NCBI RefSeq assembly: GCF_000377505.1
Contig: NZ_KB898198.1
Span: forward strand, 88,009-152,008
Origin: Paenibacillus massiliensis 2301065 = DSM 16942
GTDB taxonomy: Bacteria; Bacillota; Bacilli; Paenibacillales; Paenibacillaceae
Direction of reading: 5' to 3'
Length of the DNA stretch: 64,000 bases
Below the pieces are notes generated by a model. The model saw nothing but the letters and a program-made list of their open reading frames with translations. It was not told the DNA's origin and did no database searches. The translations under genes and the position numbers were made by a program. Positions 52,952 to 61,905 of the stretch are shown one piece after another (position 1 is the stretch's first letter; every line of letters starts with the position of its first letter).

Positions 52952-53070
52952 TACTCTCACTTTATCAGATAACACAACAACAGCTACACTCATGCTCATA
53001 ATCGCTTATGGCCTACAGATGCCCATGCCTGTCTCTATATCAAAGGATGCTAGGTAGTATGTACATGTGC

Positions 53071-53125
53071 ACATCATGCGTTCATCATGCGTTCATCATG
53101 AGTACATCGTGCATACATCATGCCT
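53071..53125. repeat. Five 11-base units overlapping the M20 stop codon
   Basis: ACATCATGCGT-type units run from 53071 to 53125 (plus strand); the last one contains the final codons and TGA of the M20 gene. Confidence 0.9.
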
Positions 53126-54320
53126 TACGTGAATCGGAGCGATGATTTAGCTCAGCCAGTGCTCGCTCCGCGAGCTCTGCCAGATAGCGAGCTGCAAGAG
53201 GCAGAGCCTCTTCATCGACCTCAAATGATGGATGATGCCATTCATGCGGACCCGACGTGCCAAGGAATGCGAATAAGCCTGGAGTCTCCCTCTGATATAG
53301 TGCAAAATCCTCCCCGGCCGGAGAAGGAACAGGTGTAATGACCTCTAACCCTGCTATCTGAGCAGCCTGTTCAGCAGCCTTCACCCAAGCAGCCGCATTC
53401 GTCACTGCTGGCGGCCCCTCGATCCAGCGGACAGAAGCTGTGGTGTCAAATGCCCCGGCTACCCCGGCTGCAATCTGATCGACCCGAGTGCGTACCCGCT
53501 GACGAACTCCTTCATCGAAGGTACGCACTGTGCCGTCCAGCACCGCCTTATCAGAAATGACATTCCAGGTCACTCCACTATACAGACGCGTCACACTGAC
53601 GACTGCACTCTCCTGCGCCCCTACATTCCGGCTGACCACAGACTGCAAAGCAGTAATGATATGTGCCGCGACAACGATCGGGTCCAATCCCGCCTCCGGG
53701 ACGGCAGCGTGCGTGCCACGCCCCTCCACTTCAATGACGAACCCGTCTGCAGCGGCCATTATCGCTCCTTCCTTGATGCCAATCACACCTGTCGGCAGAT
53801 CGGGCTTGTTGTGCAGACCGAAGACAGCCTCTACCTGCTCCAATGCACCACTGTGAATGACCAGTCTGGCTCCCTTCGCATTCTCCTCCGAAGGCTGGAA
53901 GAGCAGCCGCACAGTCCCCTGTAGCTCTGCTTCCTTATGCTTCAAGAGAATACCCGCACCGATCAGAGCTGCCGTGTGAAAGTCATGGCCGCACGCATGC
54001 ATTTTACCAGGGATCTTGGATGGATAATGATGCGTACTAGCTTCCTGCACGGGCAGGGCATCTATATCAGCACGCAGCGCGACTATCGGACCTCCCCCGC
54101 TTCCTACTTCCGCCACAAGCCCTGTCGGGAGCTCAAATTGATCTGCAACACGAATCCCCTCCTCGCCCAGCCAGTCGCGAATGGCAGCAGTCGTCTCATA
54201 TTCCTCCATAGCCAGCTCTGGATACTGATGCAAATGCCTATAGAACGTTCTGAGTCTCTCGCTACCTGCCGAATCTCCCCCCGTATGTCGCTGTTCTGCT
54301 CCCTTCACATCATTACTCAT
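53118..54320 (-). CDS. M20 family amidohydrolase, probable N-acyl-S-substituted-cysteine deacylase
   Basis: 400 residues. M20D metal-ligand motifs are MHACGHDFHTAALIGAG, the catalytic SEENAKGA and GLHNKPDLPTG; the C-terminal PAGEDFALYQ ends the fold. In B. subtilis the related SndA (YtnL/HipO-like) removes the N-acetyl group from S-substituted cysteines in a salvage pathway; context suggests the same here. It overlaps the preceding monooxygenase gene by four bases. The enzyme is cytoplasmic. IAA-amino-acid hydrolase or hippurate hydrolase are alternatives by sequence. Confidence 0.85.
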   Translation of the reverse strand: MSNDVKGAEQRHTGGDSAGSERLRTFYRHLHQYPELAMEEYETTAAIRDWLGEEGIRVADQFELPTGLVAEVGSGGGPIVALRADIDALPVQEASTHHYPSKIPGKMHACGHDFHTAALIGAGILLKHKEAELQGTVRLLFQPSEENAKGARLVIHSGALEQVEAVFGLHNKPDLPTGVIGIKEGAIMAAADGFVIEVEGRGTHAAVPEAGLDPIVVAAHIITALQSVVSRNVGAQESAVVSVTRLYSGVTWNVISDKAVLDGTVRTFDEGVRQRVRTRVDQIAAGVAGAFDTTASVRWIEGPPAVTNAAAWVKAAEQAAQIAGLEVITPVPSPAGEDFALYQRETPGLFAFLGTSGPHEWHHPSFEVDEEALPLAARYLAELAERALAELNHRSDSRKA

Positions 54321-55501
54321 ATCACTTGCTCCTCAGGTGACCGCAGTGCCTGACTCAGCAGTTCAAAGGTACGGATGCGATGGGCGAACACTCGTGTAGC
54401 TGTCGTCACGACCAATTCATCTACAGCCAGCTTGGCGTGCAGCTCCCGAAGCCGTTGCTCGACCACCTCCCGCGTCCCCCGGATCACATTCGGCTCCAGC
54501 ACCTCGATCCGATAGGGCTCAGCTGATTGGCGCCCATATTCCTCAGCCTGCTCGATGGAAGCCACTGTCAGCGTCTTACCGTTCTCTAGATGAATTTTCA
54601 CCAGCATATGTTCGCCAGCCAAAGCCTCCGCTTCGGCCTCACTATCGGCTACGATCACGGATAGCGCCAGAACCACATAAGGCTTACGAACGTGAAATGC
54701 GCCCGAGTTCGTGTGTGAACCAGAATGAGCAGTTGTATGTGATTCTGTATGCGATTGAGCATGTGTACGTTGCTGGGATTGTATATGGGATGCCTTCGGA
54801 GATGTCGCCTCGAATGACGCTCGATATTGGCGGAACGCCTCTTCAGCCACCGTGACATCTCCGTTTATGAATAGGGAGAATACATAGGGCAGGCCTAGCC
54901 TCCCAGCCATTCGTGCACTATCCACACTCGCTCCCAATACGAACAACTCAGGTGGCGAGGAGACCACAGGTGTAGCACGCAAGCCGTGCAAGGGATGTTC
55001 GCTGGGTAGCTCATCCTGCAGGAAATGACGCAGCTCCACAAGCTTATCCTCCAGCGATGGAGCTACGCCAGCATTATTGGACACTCCTGTCCCTCCATGA
55101 TCTGTAGCGGCCTCTATGCTCCCTCCCCCTCCTTGCTGCAATGCACGTGTAGAACGAGGCAGTCCTCCGGGAGCTCGCCCGATGCCCAGATCAATGCGAT
55201 CAGGCCCCAGAGCTGCCAGCACATTAAAATTCTCTGCTACCTTATAAGGGCTGTAATGCTGCAGCATGACGCCGCCAGAGCCCAGGCGAATGGTGTTCGT
55301 CTTCGCGAGTAGATGGGAGATCAGCACCTCCGGCGAGGAGCCCACTACGTTGGCAGAGTCGTGATGCTCCGATACCCAGAATCGGTGATATCCGAGCTGT
55401 TCCGCCCGTTGGGCGAGCTCGATCGTATGCTGAAATGCCTGCGTAGCACTCTCCCCCTCGTAGATTGGGCTTTGATCCAATATGCTAAGACGAATGGCCA
55501 T
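54317..55501 (-). CDS. LLM-class flavin-dependent monooxygenase (YtmO-like)
   Basis: 394 residues. The bacterial-luciferase-like signature is LSILDQSPIYEGESATQAFQ, YHRFWVSEHHDSANVVGSSP and GSGGVMLQHYSPYKVAENF, as in the MsnO8/YtmO group. It probably uses FMNH2 to oxidise an S-substituted cysteine. An unusual low-complexity insert, HAQSHTESHTTAHSGSHTN (about residues 240-260), interrupts the barrel; it is encoded around 54700-54790. The gene is followed by the M20 deacylase with a four-base overlap. An FMN reductase gene upstream would supply the reduced flavin. Confidence 0.87.
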   Translation of the reverse strand: MAIRLSILDQSPIYEGESATQAFQHTIELAQRAEQLGYHRFWVSEHHDSANVVGSSPEVLISHLLAKTNTIRLGSGGVMLQHYSPYKVAENFNVLAALGPDRIDLGIGRAPGGLPRSTRALQQGGGGSIEAATDHGGTGVSNNAGVAPSLEDKLVELRHFLQDELPSEHPLHGLRATPVVSSPPELFVLGASVDSARMAGRLGLPYVFSLFINGDVTVAEEAFRQYRASFEATSPKASHIQSQQRTHAQSHTESHTTAHSGSHTNSGAFHVRKPYVVLALSVIVADSEAEAEALAGEHMLVKIHLENGKTLTVASIEQAEEYGRQSAEPYRIEVLEPNVIRGTREVVEQRLRELHAKLAVDELVVTTATRVFAHRIRTFELLSQALRSPEEQVI

Positions 55502-55530
55502 GTAGCTCTCCTCCTGAACTTCTATATTTT

Positions 55531-56403
55531 CTATAAATGTCGAAGCAGTTCCCCGAATGTATCCGCAAAGGGAGAATGCTCCTCCTTCAAGGTCACTACG
55601 CTAATTTGCAGCGACACCCCGGCAACCTCCGGAACATGAATCGGGATCAAGCTTCGCTCATGAACTTCCTTTCTCACAGACAATCCTGGCAAGAAGGCAA
55701 TACCTGCCCCTTGGAGCACCAGCTTCTTCGCTGTCTCTGAGTTATCCACCTGATAGGTGATATCTGCCGGGTGCTCCAATGCGTCGAAGGCACGATGAAT
55801 TCGCATCCAGTCTAGAGAACCGCATTCGAAGAAGACAAGCGTCTCGCCGTGCAAGGCCTCCAGACTAATCTGGCCCAGCCTCGCGAATGGATGATCTTCA
55901 TAGACATACAACTGAATAGGGTCTTCATAGAACGCAACGGTACGGATAGAAGGATGCATCACCTTACGCACTAAGGCGAGATCAATCTCCTTGGCTAGCA
56001 ATCTGTTCACGAGTTGATCCGTAGGAGCCGTCGTCAGCTTGATGCTGACCTCTGGATAGGCCTCCTTGATCTTGGGCAGGAAGTCGGGAATTACATAATT
56101 CGATACCGATACCGTACTACCCAGACGCAGGGTCTCCAGTAATTCCTGACGCCGCTGTAAGGAATGCCGTCCCTTTTGAATCACCTGCAAAATCTGCTGC
56201 GCGTAAGGAAGGAACTTTCTGCCTTCATCCGTCAGCACGATTTGCTTGCCCATACGATTGAACAGCTTGCAGCCCAGCTCTCGCTCCAGAGTCTGGATAC
56301 GTGCCGTTACCGACGGTTGAGACAGGAACAGAATTTCGGCTGCCTTGTTGAAGCTACCATAATGATGGATATAGACGAATGCCTCAATATTCTCGATATT
56401 CAT
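55531..56403 (-). CDS. LysR-family regulator of the sulfur cluster
   Basis: 290 residues from the ATG at 56403, six bases after GGAGG; a longer frame upstream has no site. The N-terminal HTH reads MNIENIEAFVYIHHYGSFNKAA, then LSQPSVTARIQTLERELG. The effector domain starts near LRLGSTVSVSNYVIPDFLP. B. subtilis uses LysR-type YtlI/AscR and CysL for sulfur genes, so control of the surrounding monooxygenase and importer genes is likely. It lies within the cluster on the same strand. A dyad at 56451-56471 just upstream may be its operator. Confidence 0.92.
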   Translation of the reverse strand: MNIENIEAFVYIHHYGSFNKAAEILFLSQPSVTARIQTLERELGCKLFNRMGKQIVLTDEGRKFLPYAQQILQVIQKGRHSLQRRQELLETLRLGSTVSVSNYVIPDFLPKIKEAYPEVSIKLTTAPTDQLVNRLLAKEIDLALVRKVMHPSIRTVAFYEDPIQLYVYEDHPFARLGQISLEALHGETLVFFECGSLDWMRIHRAFDALEHPADITYQVDNSETAKKLVLQGAGIAFLPGLSVRKEVHERSLIPIHVPEVAGVSLQISVVTLKEEHSPFADTFGELLRHL

Positions 56404-56450
56404 ATGCCGCCTCCGCACAGGCGTCTTATAGACACCTTTAAATACAACAT

Positions 56451-56471
56451 AACCAATTAACTTACTTGGTT
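56451..56471. promoter_or_regulatory. Dyad AACCAA-N9-TTGGTT upstream of the LysR gene
   Basis: Perfect six-base arms 48-68 bases before the LysR start codon; a plausible autoregulatory LysR site. Confidence 0.45.
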
Positions 56472-56549
56472 TTTTTGTATCATAATGCGGACTTACGCTG
56501 CTGTCAACCAATGGATAATCTCCTAATGGCTTGTTCTCTCTTCGAATCC

Positions 56550-57098
56550 CTAAGAAATGGCAGGCTGAGTAGCAGGCAAAGGCTCTGTAAGCTCCTGTAG
56601 AGAGCGCTCAAGTCGGTCAATAATTTCAGCTGACAGGGAGAACCCTCCTTGCTCCAGACGAGTAATTCCCTGATCAACTGCATAGACGCCTCCCAGCAGC
56701 TGTCTCGCCCCCAGCGCGGACAGCACAGGCTTCAGCGCATAATCAATCGCTAGCAGATGAGCTATTGAGCCGCCAATGACCAGCGGAAGCACAGGCTTTC
56801 CTCGTAATCCCTCTTGTGGAATCAGGTCCAAAAACAACTTCAGTACACCGGAATAAGCCGCTTTATATACTGGAGTCGCTACAATTACAGCATCAGCTGC
56901 CTGCACGCTTGCTAATGCCTGCTTGACCGCTATGCTGTTAAAGTCGGCATAAACCAAGTCCTCAGCTGGCAGAGCTGATACCTGAATGACCTCCACAGAC
57001 AGTCCAGCTCTCTCCAGCACTTCCGCGCTGTAGCTGGTCAGCCCGGTAAGTCGTGAGCTCACCGAAGGTGCGCCCGCAATGATTACTACATGTGGCAT
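56550..57098 (-). CDS. NADPH-dependent FMN reductase (SsuE-like)
   Basis: 182 residues starting MPHVVIIAGAPSVSSRLTGL. Flavodoxin-like fold: the phosphate loop GAPSVSSRL, FNSIAVKQALASVQAADAVI and ATPVYKAAYSGVLKLFLDL are the SsuE/MsuE signature. It should supply FMNH2 to the two monooxygenases flanking it. B. subtilis uses the flavokinase RibR in the equivalent operon, so the reductase here is a different solution. It is 108 bases downstream of the YtnJ-like gene. Confidence 0.87.
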   Translation of the reverse strand: MPHVVIIAGAPSVSSRLTGLTSYSAEVLERAGLSVEVIQVSALPAEDLVYADFNSIAVKQALASVQAADAVIVATPVYKAAYSGVLKLFLDLIPQEGLRGKPVLPLVIGGSIAHLLAIDYALKPVLSALGARQLLGGVYAVDQGITRLEQGGFSLSAEIIDRLERSLQELTEPLPATQPAIS

Positions 57099-57150
57099 AT
57101 CATGACCTCCTGATTCGTTGAGGGAATGGGGTAGAATTCTTTCCTCCCCT

Positions 57151-57225
57151 TATACTTGACTGATCGCTTTATGCATAACTGATCACTTTATACATGACTG
57201 TTGCTTTATACTTGACTGGTCGCTG
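57151..57225. repeat. Four 18-19-base units spanning the YtnJ-like stop codon
   Basis: Minus-strand units of the form AGTCAAGTATAAAGCGATC, each containing a TAA; the first includes the real stop codon of the gene ending at 57206. Confidence 0.9.
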
Positions 57226-58579
57226 CTGTAGCTGGTGTATCCACGGATGCCGTGGACGACTTATAATCTGCTGCATACTGATTGACCGGAATCGTCAGCC
57301 CCAGATTCCCTCGCAGCGTGTCCGCCTCATATTCCGTGCGGAAGAGTCCACGTTGCTGCAGGATCGGTACAACTTGCTCCACAAAATCAGCAAAGCTGGA
57401 AGGCACACCGCCTGCCACAATGAAGCCATCTGCTGCCCCGGCCTCGAACCAGGCTTGCAGCTTATCAGCAATCTGCTCCGGAGTGCCAATGAAGCCCGTC
57501 CGTGGAGTCGCTTCCCGCAATGCCACCTCGCGCAGCGTCAGCTTCTGCTCCTGAGCCTCCCGCTTGATTCGATCCGTCGTACTACGAAAGCTGTTTCCGC
57601 CTAATTCTCCGATCTCCGGGAACGGCTCATCCAGCGCATATTGTCCAAAATCATGATGCTCGAAATACCGGCCCAGGTAATCCAGCGCATTCTGAATCGT
57701 GACCAGCTTCGCCAGCTCCCAGTATTTCTGCTCGGCCTCTTGCTCCGTCTCTCCTACGATGACGTTGATCCCTGGCAGAATTACAATATCCTCCGGTGAT
57801 CTTCCAAAGGCCACCGCACGCTGCTTGACATCCTGATAGTAATCCCGGGCTGACTCAAGAGTCTCATGGTTCGTGAATACCGCATCTGCGTGCTTCGCGG
57901 CCAGAGTCTTGCCATCCTCCGAGGCCCCGGCTTGGAAGATGACTGGCTGACCTTGACGAGAACGAGCGATATTCAGTGGTCCTTTGACCGAGAAGAACTC
58001 ACCTTGATGGTTGAGCGTGTGCAGCTTCTCTGGATCAAAAAATACACCTGTCTCCTTATTACGTACAAAGGCATCATCCTCCCACGAATCCCACAGTCCC
58101 TTGGTCACCTGCAGATATTCATCTGCAATCCGGTAACGCAGCGGATGCTCGGGATGCTGTCCCTTGCTGAAGTTCAGGGCAGAGCCCTCTAGTGGGGACG
58201 TCACGACATTCCATCCGGCACGACCATCGCTCAGCTGATCCAATGAGGCGAATTGACGAGCCACCGTGAATGGTTCGCTATACGTCGTGGACAACGTGCC
58301 GACAAGACCAATTCGCGAGGTCACGCCACCAAGAGCGGATAGAACGGTAATCGGCTCAAAGCGATTGAGAAAGTGTGGAAGAGATTTCTCCGTAATATAG
58401 AGCCCATCTGCCACGAAGAGAAAATCGAATTTACCTTCTTCCGCCTTGAGTGCTTGCTCCTTATAGAAGCTGAAGCTAACACTCGCATCTGGCTGGGCAT
58501 CAGGATGTCTCCATCCTGCCATATTACCGCCTACCCCATGCAGAATAGCACCCAACTTGATTGATTTGCGTTGACTCAT
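57206..58579 (-). CDS. ytnJ: NtaA/SnaA/DszA-family flavin monooxygenase (YtnJ-like)
   Basis: 457 residues. Family markers are LGAILHGVGGNMAGWRHP, FDFLFVADGLYI, GLVGTLSTTYSEPFTVARQF, LSDGRAGWNVVTS and PVIFQAGASEDGKTLAAKHA. It is a class C flavin-dependent monooxygenase using FMNH2. B. subtilis YtnJ acts on S-substituted N-acetylcysteines in the same pathway as YtmO. The C-terminus (TASVDTPATAATSQV) is a short repetitive tail that leads into a repeat array at the stop codon. Single start, ATG at 58579 after AGGTGG. Confidence 0.9.
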   Translation of the reverse strand: MSQRKSIKLGAILHGVGGNMAGWRHPDAQPDASVSFSFYKEQALKAEEGKFDFLFVADGLYITEKSLPHFLNRFEPITVLSALGGVTSRIGLVGTLSTTYSEPFTVARQFASLDQLSDGRAGWNVVTSPLEGSALNFSKGQHPEHPLRYRIADEYLQVTKGLWDSWEDDAFVRNKETGVFFDPEKLHTLNHQGEFFSVKGPLNIARSRQGQPVIFQAGASEDGKTLAAKHADAVFTNHETLESARDYYQDVKQRAVAFGRSPEDIVILPGINVIVGETEQEAEQKYWELAKLVTIQNALDYLGRYFEHHDFGQYALDEPFPEIGELGGNSFRSTTDRIKREAQEQKLTLREVALREATPRTGFIGTPEQIADKLQAWFEAGAADGFIVAGGVPSSFADFVEQVVPILQQRGLFRTEYEADTLRGNLGLTIPVNQYAADYKSSTASVDTPATAATSQV

Positions 58580-58737
58580 GAATCATCTCCACCTTTCGCA
58601 TACTTTCGCTTAATGCACCTTGGGCAACGAACGGCCCACACTTGCTCTTGTATATAGCCTCCTATTGGCCCCACACCCCGTACTACAGCATTGTTTATGC
58701 CTGGCTATATATGAATCCTGGTTGAATTTCGGTAAGC

Positions 58738-58855
58738 TTGCACCTTGACCAGATCAAATGTGAGTGTAGAGCCGCTGCAAGCGGGGAGCCCTGTCGACCA
58801 TTGTTGAGCTTGCTGTTCTAATGAACGAATTTGAAAAGCTGATGAACAGCAAGCT
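58738..58855. repeat. Dispersed intergenic repeat, copy C, plus hairpin
   Basis: CCTTGACCAGATCAAATGTG, AGAGCCGCTGCAAGCGGGGAG and CCCTGTCGACCATTG match copies A and B. Its end forms a 12-base stem, AGCTTGCTGTTC / GAACAGCAAGCT (58806-58855). It lies between the YtnJ-like and YtnI-like genes; the rest of 58580-58928 shows no gene. Confidence 0.6.
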
Positions 58856-58928
58856 TAAAGATGGGCACTAATGGAGCGAATGAGCTGTCAGAGCCAGAGG
58901 CTATATCGCACGAGGCCAATCCGCCGAA

Positions 58929-59204
58929 TTACGAGATGACCTCTTCTCCAGCGGCGGCCAACAGCTGCTCCAGCTTGGTCAGATCAGGCTCCAGCAAAGC
59001 CTCATAGACTCCGCCCCTGCCTACCTCCACCACAGGTACGTGACGAATGCCATACTTCAATTCCAGTACGTCGCGCAAAATGTCGTTGCCTGATACTTCA
59101 ATATTTTGATAAGGCTGATTCTTGGACTCCAGATAAGACTTCACTTCTCCGCAGAAATGACAGCCTTCCTTGCTCCAAAGGACAACAGTAGTGGATGATG
59201 GCAT
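58929..59204 (-). CDS. Glutaredoxin/YtnI-like redox protein
   Basis: 91 residues from the ATG at 59204, seven bases after GGGAGG; a TTG-initiated longer form is unlikely. Thioredoxin fold with active-site CHFC (about 18-21) in WSKEGCHFCGEVKSYL and the cis-proline HVPVVEVG. Related to YtnI of the B. subtilis sulfur operon and to NrdH-like glutaredoxins. It may reduce a sulfur intermediate or the flavin enzymes. It is the upstream end of the sulfur cluster, separated from the YtnJ-like gene by a 350-base gap with repeat C. Confidence 0.82.
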   Translation of the reverse strand: MPSSTTVVLWSKEGCHFCGEVKSYLESKNQPYQNIEVSGNDILRDVLELKYGIRHVPVVEVGRGGVYEALLEPDLTKLEQLLAAAGEEVIS

Positions 59205-59479
59205 CAAATAACCTCCCAATCATGATATATAGATAGAATAGAATAAGCGTTTATATTTTATAATACCTATCTGTTAAATAGGAATTATGATGTTAAATCT
59301 ACTCCCTCCCCTGATCAACGTCAATTGAACTCCAATAGATTATGACTATTCACAGATAGAACAATTCAATCTGAAGCCGCACACAACTCCTTAATATTAA
59401 GAAAACTTAATTAAATTAGCGTATGCATCCATCCGATATAATCTCTAAATTGTGTGGTTATTTAAAAGGGGATAAGCTG

Positions 59480-61498
59480 ATGTCATTTAAAAATTCACGC
59501 TTCGTTCATGCGTTTCTCACCTTCACTTCGCTCCGTCAGACAGCTGGCCGTATTGTGTTATCTTCTTTACTCGTCGTGATCGTCTGTGTGTCCGTTCTGT
59601 CCGTCACGTTCTATGTGCCGACCTCGAAAGAGACCATCAACCGATTGGAACATGAAATGGAGATGAACACGAAGCTGCTGGCAGAGCAAGTTGACAGTCA
59701 GCTCTCGGATAAACGTACCATCCTGCAAATATTAGCCGAGGATGGTGCAGAGTACGGGGAAGAGCATGAGCTGCATCTTAACAACATTAATCGCTCGCAG
59801 CAGCTTCACCCTGAATTCACATCCATGATCTACTCCCTTGATCCGACAGGGAAGTCTGCGTTCGATCTCACAGGTAAAGAGGTTGACGTGTCTGGGCGTA
59901 GCTATATCAAGGATATTCAGGCAGGCCAGTCGTTTGTATCTGATCCAGTACTGTCCAAGGTGGATAATCAGATCATTGTTGTAATTGGAGCACCACTAAT
60001 GAAGGATGGACAAGCCTTCGGCTTCTATCTGGCCTCATATCCAATCGGCTCGGTGGTAGAGAAACTGAGCTCCTTCACACATGGCGAGACAGGGCAAGCG
60101 ATCATGACAACCTCTGACGGTACATTTATTTATTTTGCGGACGAGTCCTATATTATGAACAAGAAAATCTCGGATCTGGGCAACCCCGCTCTTGAAGAGG
60201 CATTCGCCGATGCTGTGCAAAATGGCGCTACCTCGGTAAGCTTCAATCAAGACGGGACCAACCAGCTATCTTATATCGTGAAGACGGATTTGAATTGGCT
60301 TGTTGTCACCAATCTGGAAGAAAGTGAATTTCTACAACCCATTAGAGCCATGCTCATGCTTGTGCTGCTCGTCGGAACAGGTATGATTATTGCGGCCCTC
60401 ATCCTGAACGTTCTTATTGCACTGAAGATTGTCTATCCGATTCGTCAGTTGACACAAGGTATTGACAAGCTGGCACAAGGTGACCTTACACATCGCATCC
60501 CGGTCAAAGGAAATAACGATATTAGTACAGCACTTCTTGCATATAACACGGCTAGTGAGAGAATGCGCGAATTAATGCAGGATGTAAGCGGCCTAAGCGG
60601 GCAGCTGAGCAGCTCTGCCCACCAGCTTGCCTCAGGAGCCGACCAAGGCTCACAGGCAGCGCAAAATATTTCGGAGGCTATTGTCATCGTTGCCGAGAGC
60701 TCAGACCAGCAGACTGCAAGTGTTCAGGACGGCAGCCATGCCGCCGAGAATATAGCTCTGCAGATCAACGGTATTGCTGTGCACAGCACTGATGCAGCGA
60801 AGATCGCTACAGCAGCCTCTACTCTGGCAACCGACGGCCATACGGCCATGGATCAGCTGAACGGAAAGATGAGCGAGATGGAGCACGGAATTAGTGAGCT
60901 ATCGGGCACGATTCAAGATCTGAGCACACTATCCGCCAAAATTGAGGAGGTCGTCAGCGGCATTAGTCTTATCGCCCGTCAGACCAACATTCTCTCCCTG
61001 AATGCCGCTATTGAAGCTTCACGGTCCGGGGAAGCCGGGCGGGGCTTTGCTGTTGTCGCCGATGAAATCCGCAAGCTTGCCGGGCAGTCGATGGCATCGG
61101 CGGAGCAGATTGCTGGCATCATCGGCAGCATACAAGGGGAGATCCATCGAACCATGCAAGCCTCCGAGCTCACCGTTGCCCAGGCCCTTCAGGGCAGACA
61201 AGCTGGTGAAGCGGCCAGTGAGCTGTTCACCCGGATTCGCTCTTCAATAGGACAGGTAGCTGACAGCATTCACAGTGTATCAGCCGCGGCAGATGAGATT
61301 GCATCAGGTACTGGCAGCCTTGTTGATTCCATTCGTCATATTGCCAAGTCAGCCAACGAGACCGCAGCAGAGTCACAAAACGTCTCGGCAGCAGCACAGC
61401 AGCAGATGGCGTCCATGGAAGAGATTGCTTCCTCCTCGGCAGAGCTGGCCAGCATGGCCGAAAAACTGCGCACGCAGATTGCACAATTTAAGCTGTAA
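59480..61498 (+). CDS. Methyl-accepting chemotaxis protein with dCache-type sensor
   Basis: 672 residues from the ATG at 59480 (AAAGGGGAT upstream); a longer in-frame start has no site. Two membrane helices (about 22-45 and 318-342) enclose a periplasm-equivalent Cache domain (HPEFTSMIYSLDPTGKSAFD, GRSYIKDIQAGQSFVSDPV). HAMP follows (IVYPIRQLTQGIDKLAQGDL), then the coiled-coil signalling domain with the hairpin-tip LNAAIEASRSGEAGRGFAVV ADEIRKLAGQS. It would sense an outside ligand and control CheA. Ligand unknown. Convergent with the next chemoreceptor. Confidence 0.93.
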   Translation: MSFKNSRFVHAFLTFTSLRQTAGRIVLSSLLVVIVCVSVLSVTFYVPTSKETINRLEHEMEMNTKLLAEQVDSQLSDKRTILQILAEDGAEYGEEHELHLNNINRSQQLHPEFTSMIYSLDPTGKSAFDLTGKEVDVSGRSYIKDIQAGQSFVSDPVLSKVDNQIIVVIGAPLMKDGQAFGFYLASYPIGSVVEKLSSFTHGETGQAIMTTSDGTFIYFADESYIMNKKISDLGNPALEEAFADAVQNGATSVSFNQDGTNQLSYIVKTDLNWLVVTNLEESEFLQPIRAMLMLVLLVGTGMIIAALILNVLIALKIVYPIRQLTQGIDKLAQGDLTHRIPVKGNNDISTALLAYNTASERMRELMQDVSGLSGQLSSSAHQLASGADQGSQAAQNISEAIVIVAESSDQQTASVQDGSHAAENIALQINGIAVHSTDAAKIATAASTLATDGHTAMDQLNGKMSEMEHGISELSGTIQDLSTLSAKIEEVVSGISLIARQTNILSLNAAIEASRSGEAGRGFAVVADEIRKLAGQSMASAEQIAGIIGSIQGEIHRTMQASELTVAQALQGRQAGEAASELFTRIRSSIGQVADSIHSVSAAADEIASGTGSLVDSIRHIAKSANETAAESQNVSAAAQQQMASMEEIASSSAELASMAEKLRTQIAQFKL

Positions 61499-61504
61499 CA
61501 CCAA

Positions 61505-61605
61505 GCATCCTAAATATAGAGCAGACTTTATAGAGCAGACTTTATAGGGAATACTTTTAATAGCAGACTTTGCAAGTCAGAGAGTAGACTTTGCAGGACA
61601 GAGAA
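61505..61605. repeat. Imperfect repeats after the first chemoreceptor gene
   Basis: AGCAGACTTTATAG twice, then three looser GACTTTGCA units, starting just after the stop codon. Confidence 0.7.
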
Positions 61606-61666
61606 GCAGCCTTGCAAGCTGTTCTTGAAGAACAGATATGCGACCTTCATGGGTCGTTACGGATCG

Positions 61667-61716
61667 CAGACGAACTCCTTGTTTCGAAAGAAGCACGGGA
61701 GCTCGTCTGTTTTTTA
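61667..61716 (+). terminator. Terminator of the first chemoreceptor gene
   Basis: CAGACGA (61667-61673) pairs with TCGTCTG (61703-61709), plus CTCC/GGAG inside, followed by TTTTTT. Confidence 0.75.
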
Positions 61717-61750
61717 TCACAAGCCATCCCCCTTCCCCTTACGTGATCAA

Positions 61751-61797
61751 CAAAAAAGCCTGTAGAGCAGTTCCTGGCGGAACCTTGTCTACAGGCC
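61751..61797 (-). terminator. Terminator of the second chemoreceptor gene
   Basis: Minus-strand GCCTGTAGA / TCTACAGGC arms with inner GGTTCC/GGAAC, followed by TTTTTTG. Confidence 0.8.
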
Positions 61798-61905
61798 GAT
61801 TGGAGGAGTATCCCTCCGGCTGACTCTATGCATCTTTCTTTATCATCTTTCTTTATCATCTCTCCATGACCATCAGCTCAGCAGCAATCTCTGTCGCGTC
61901 ACACC

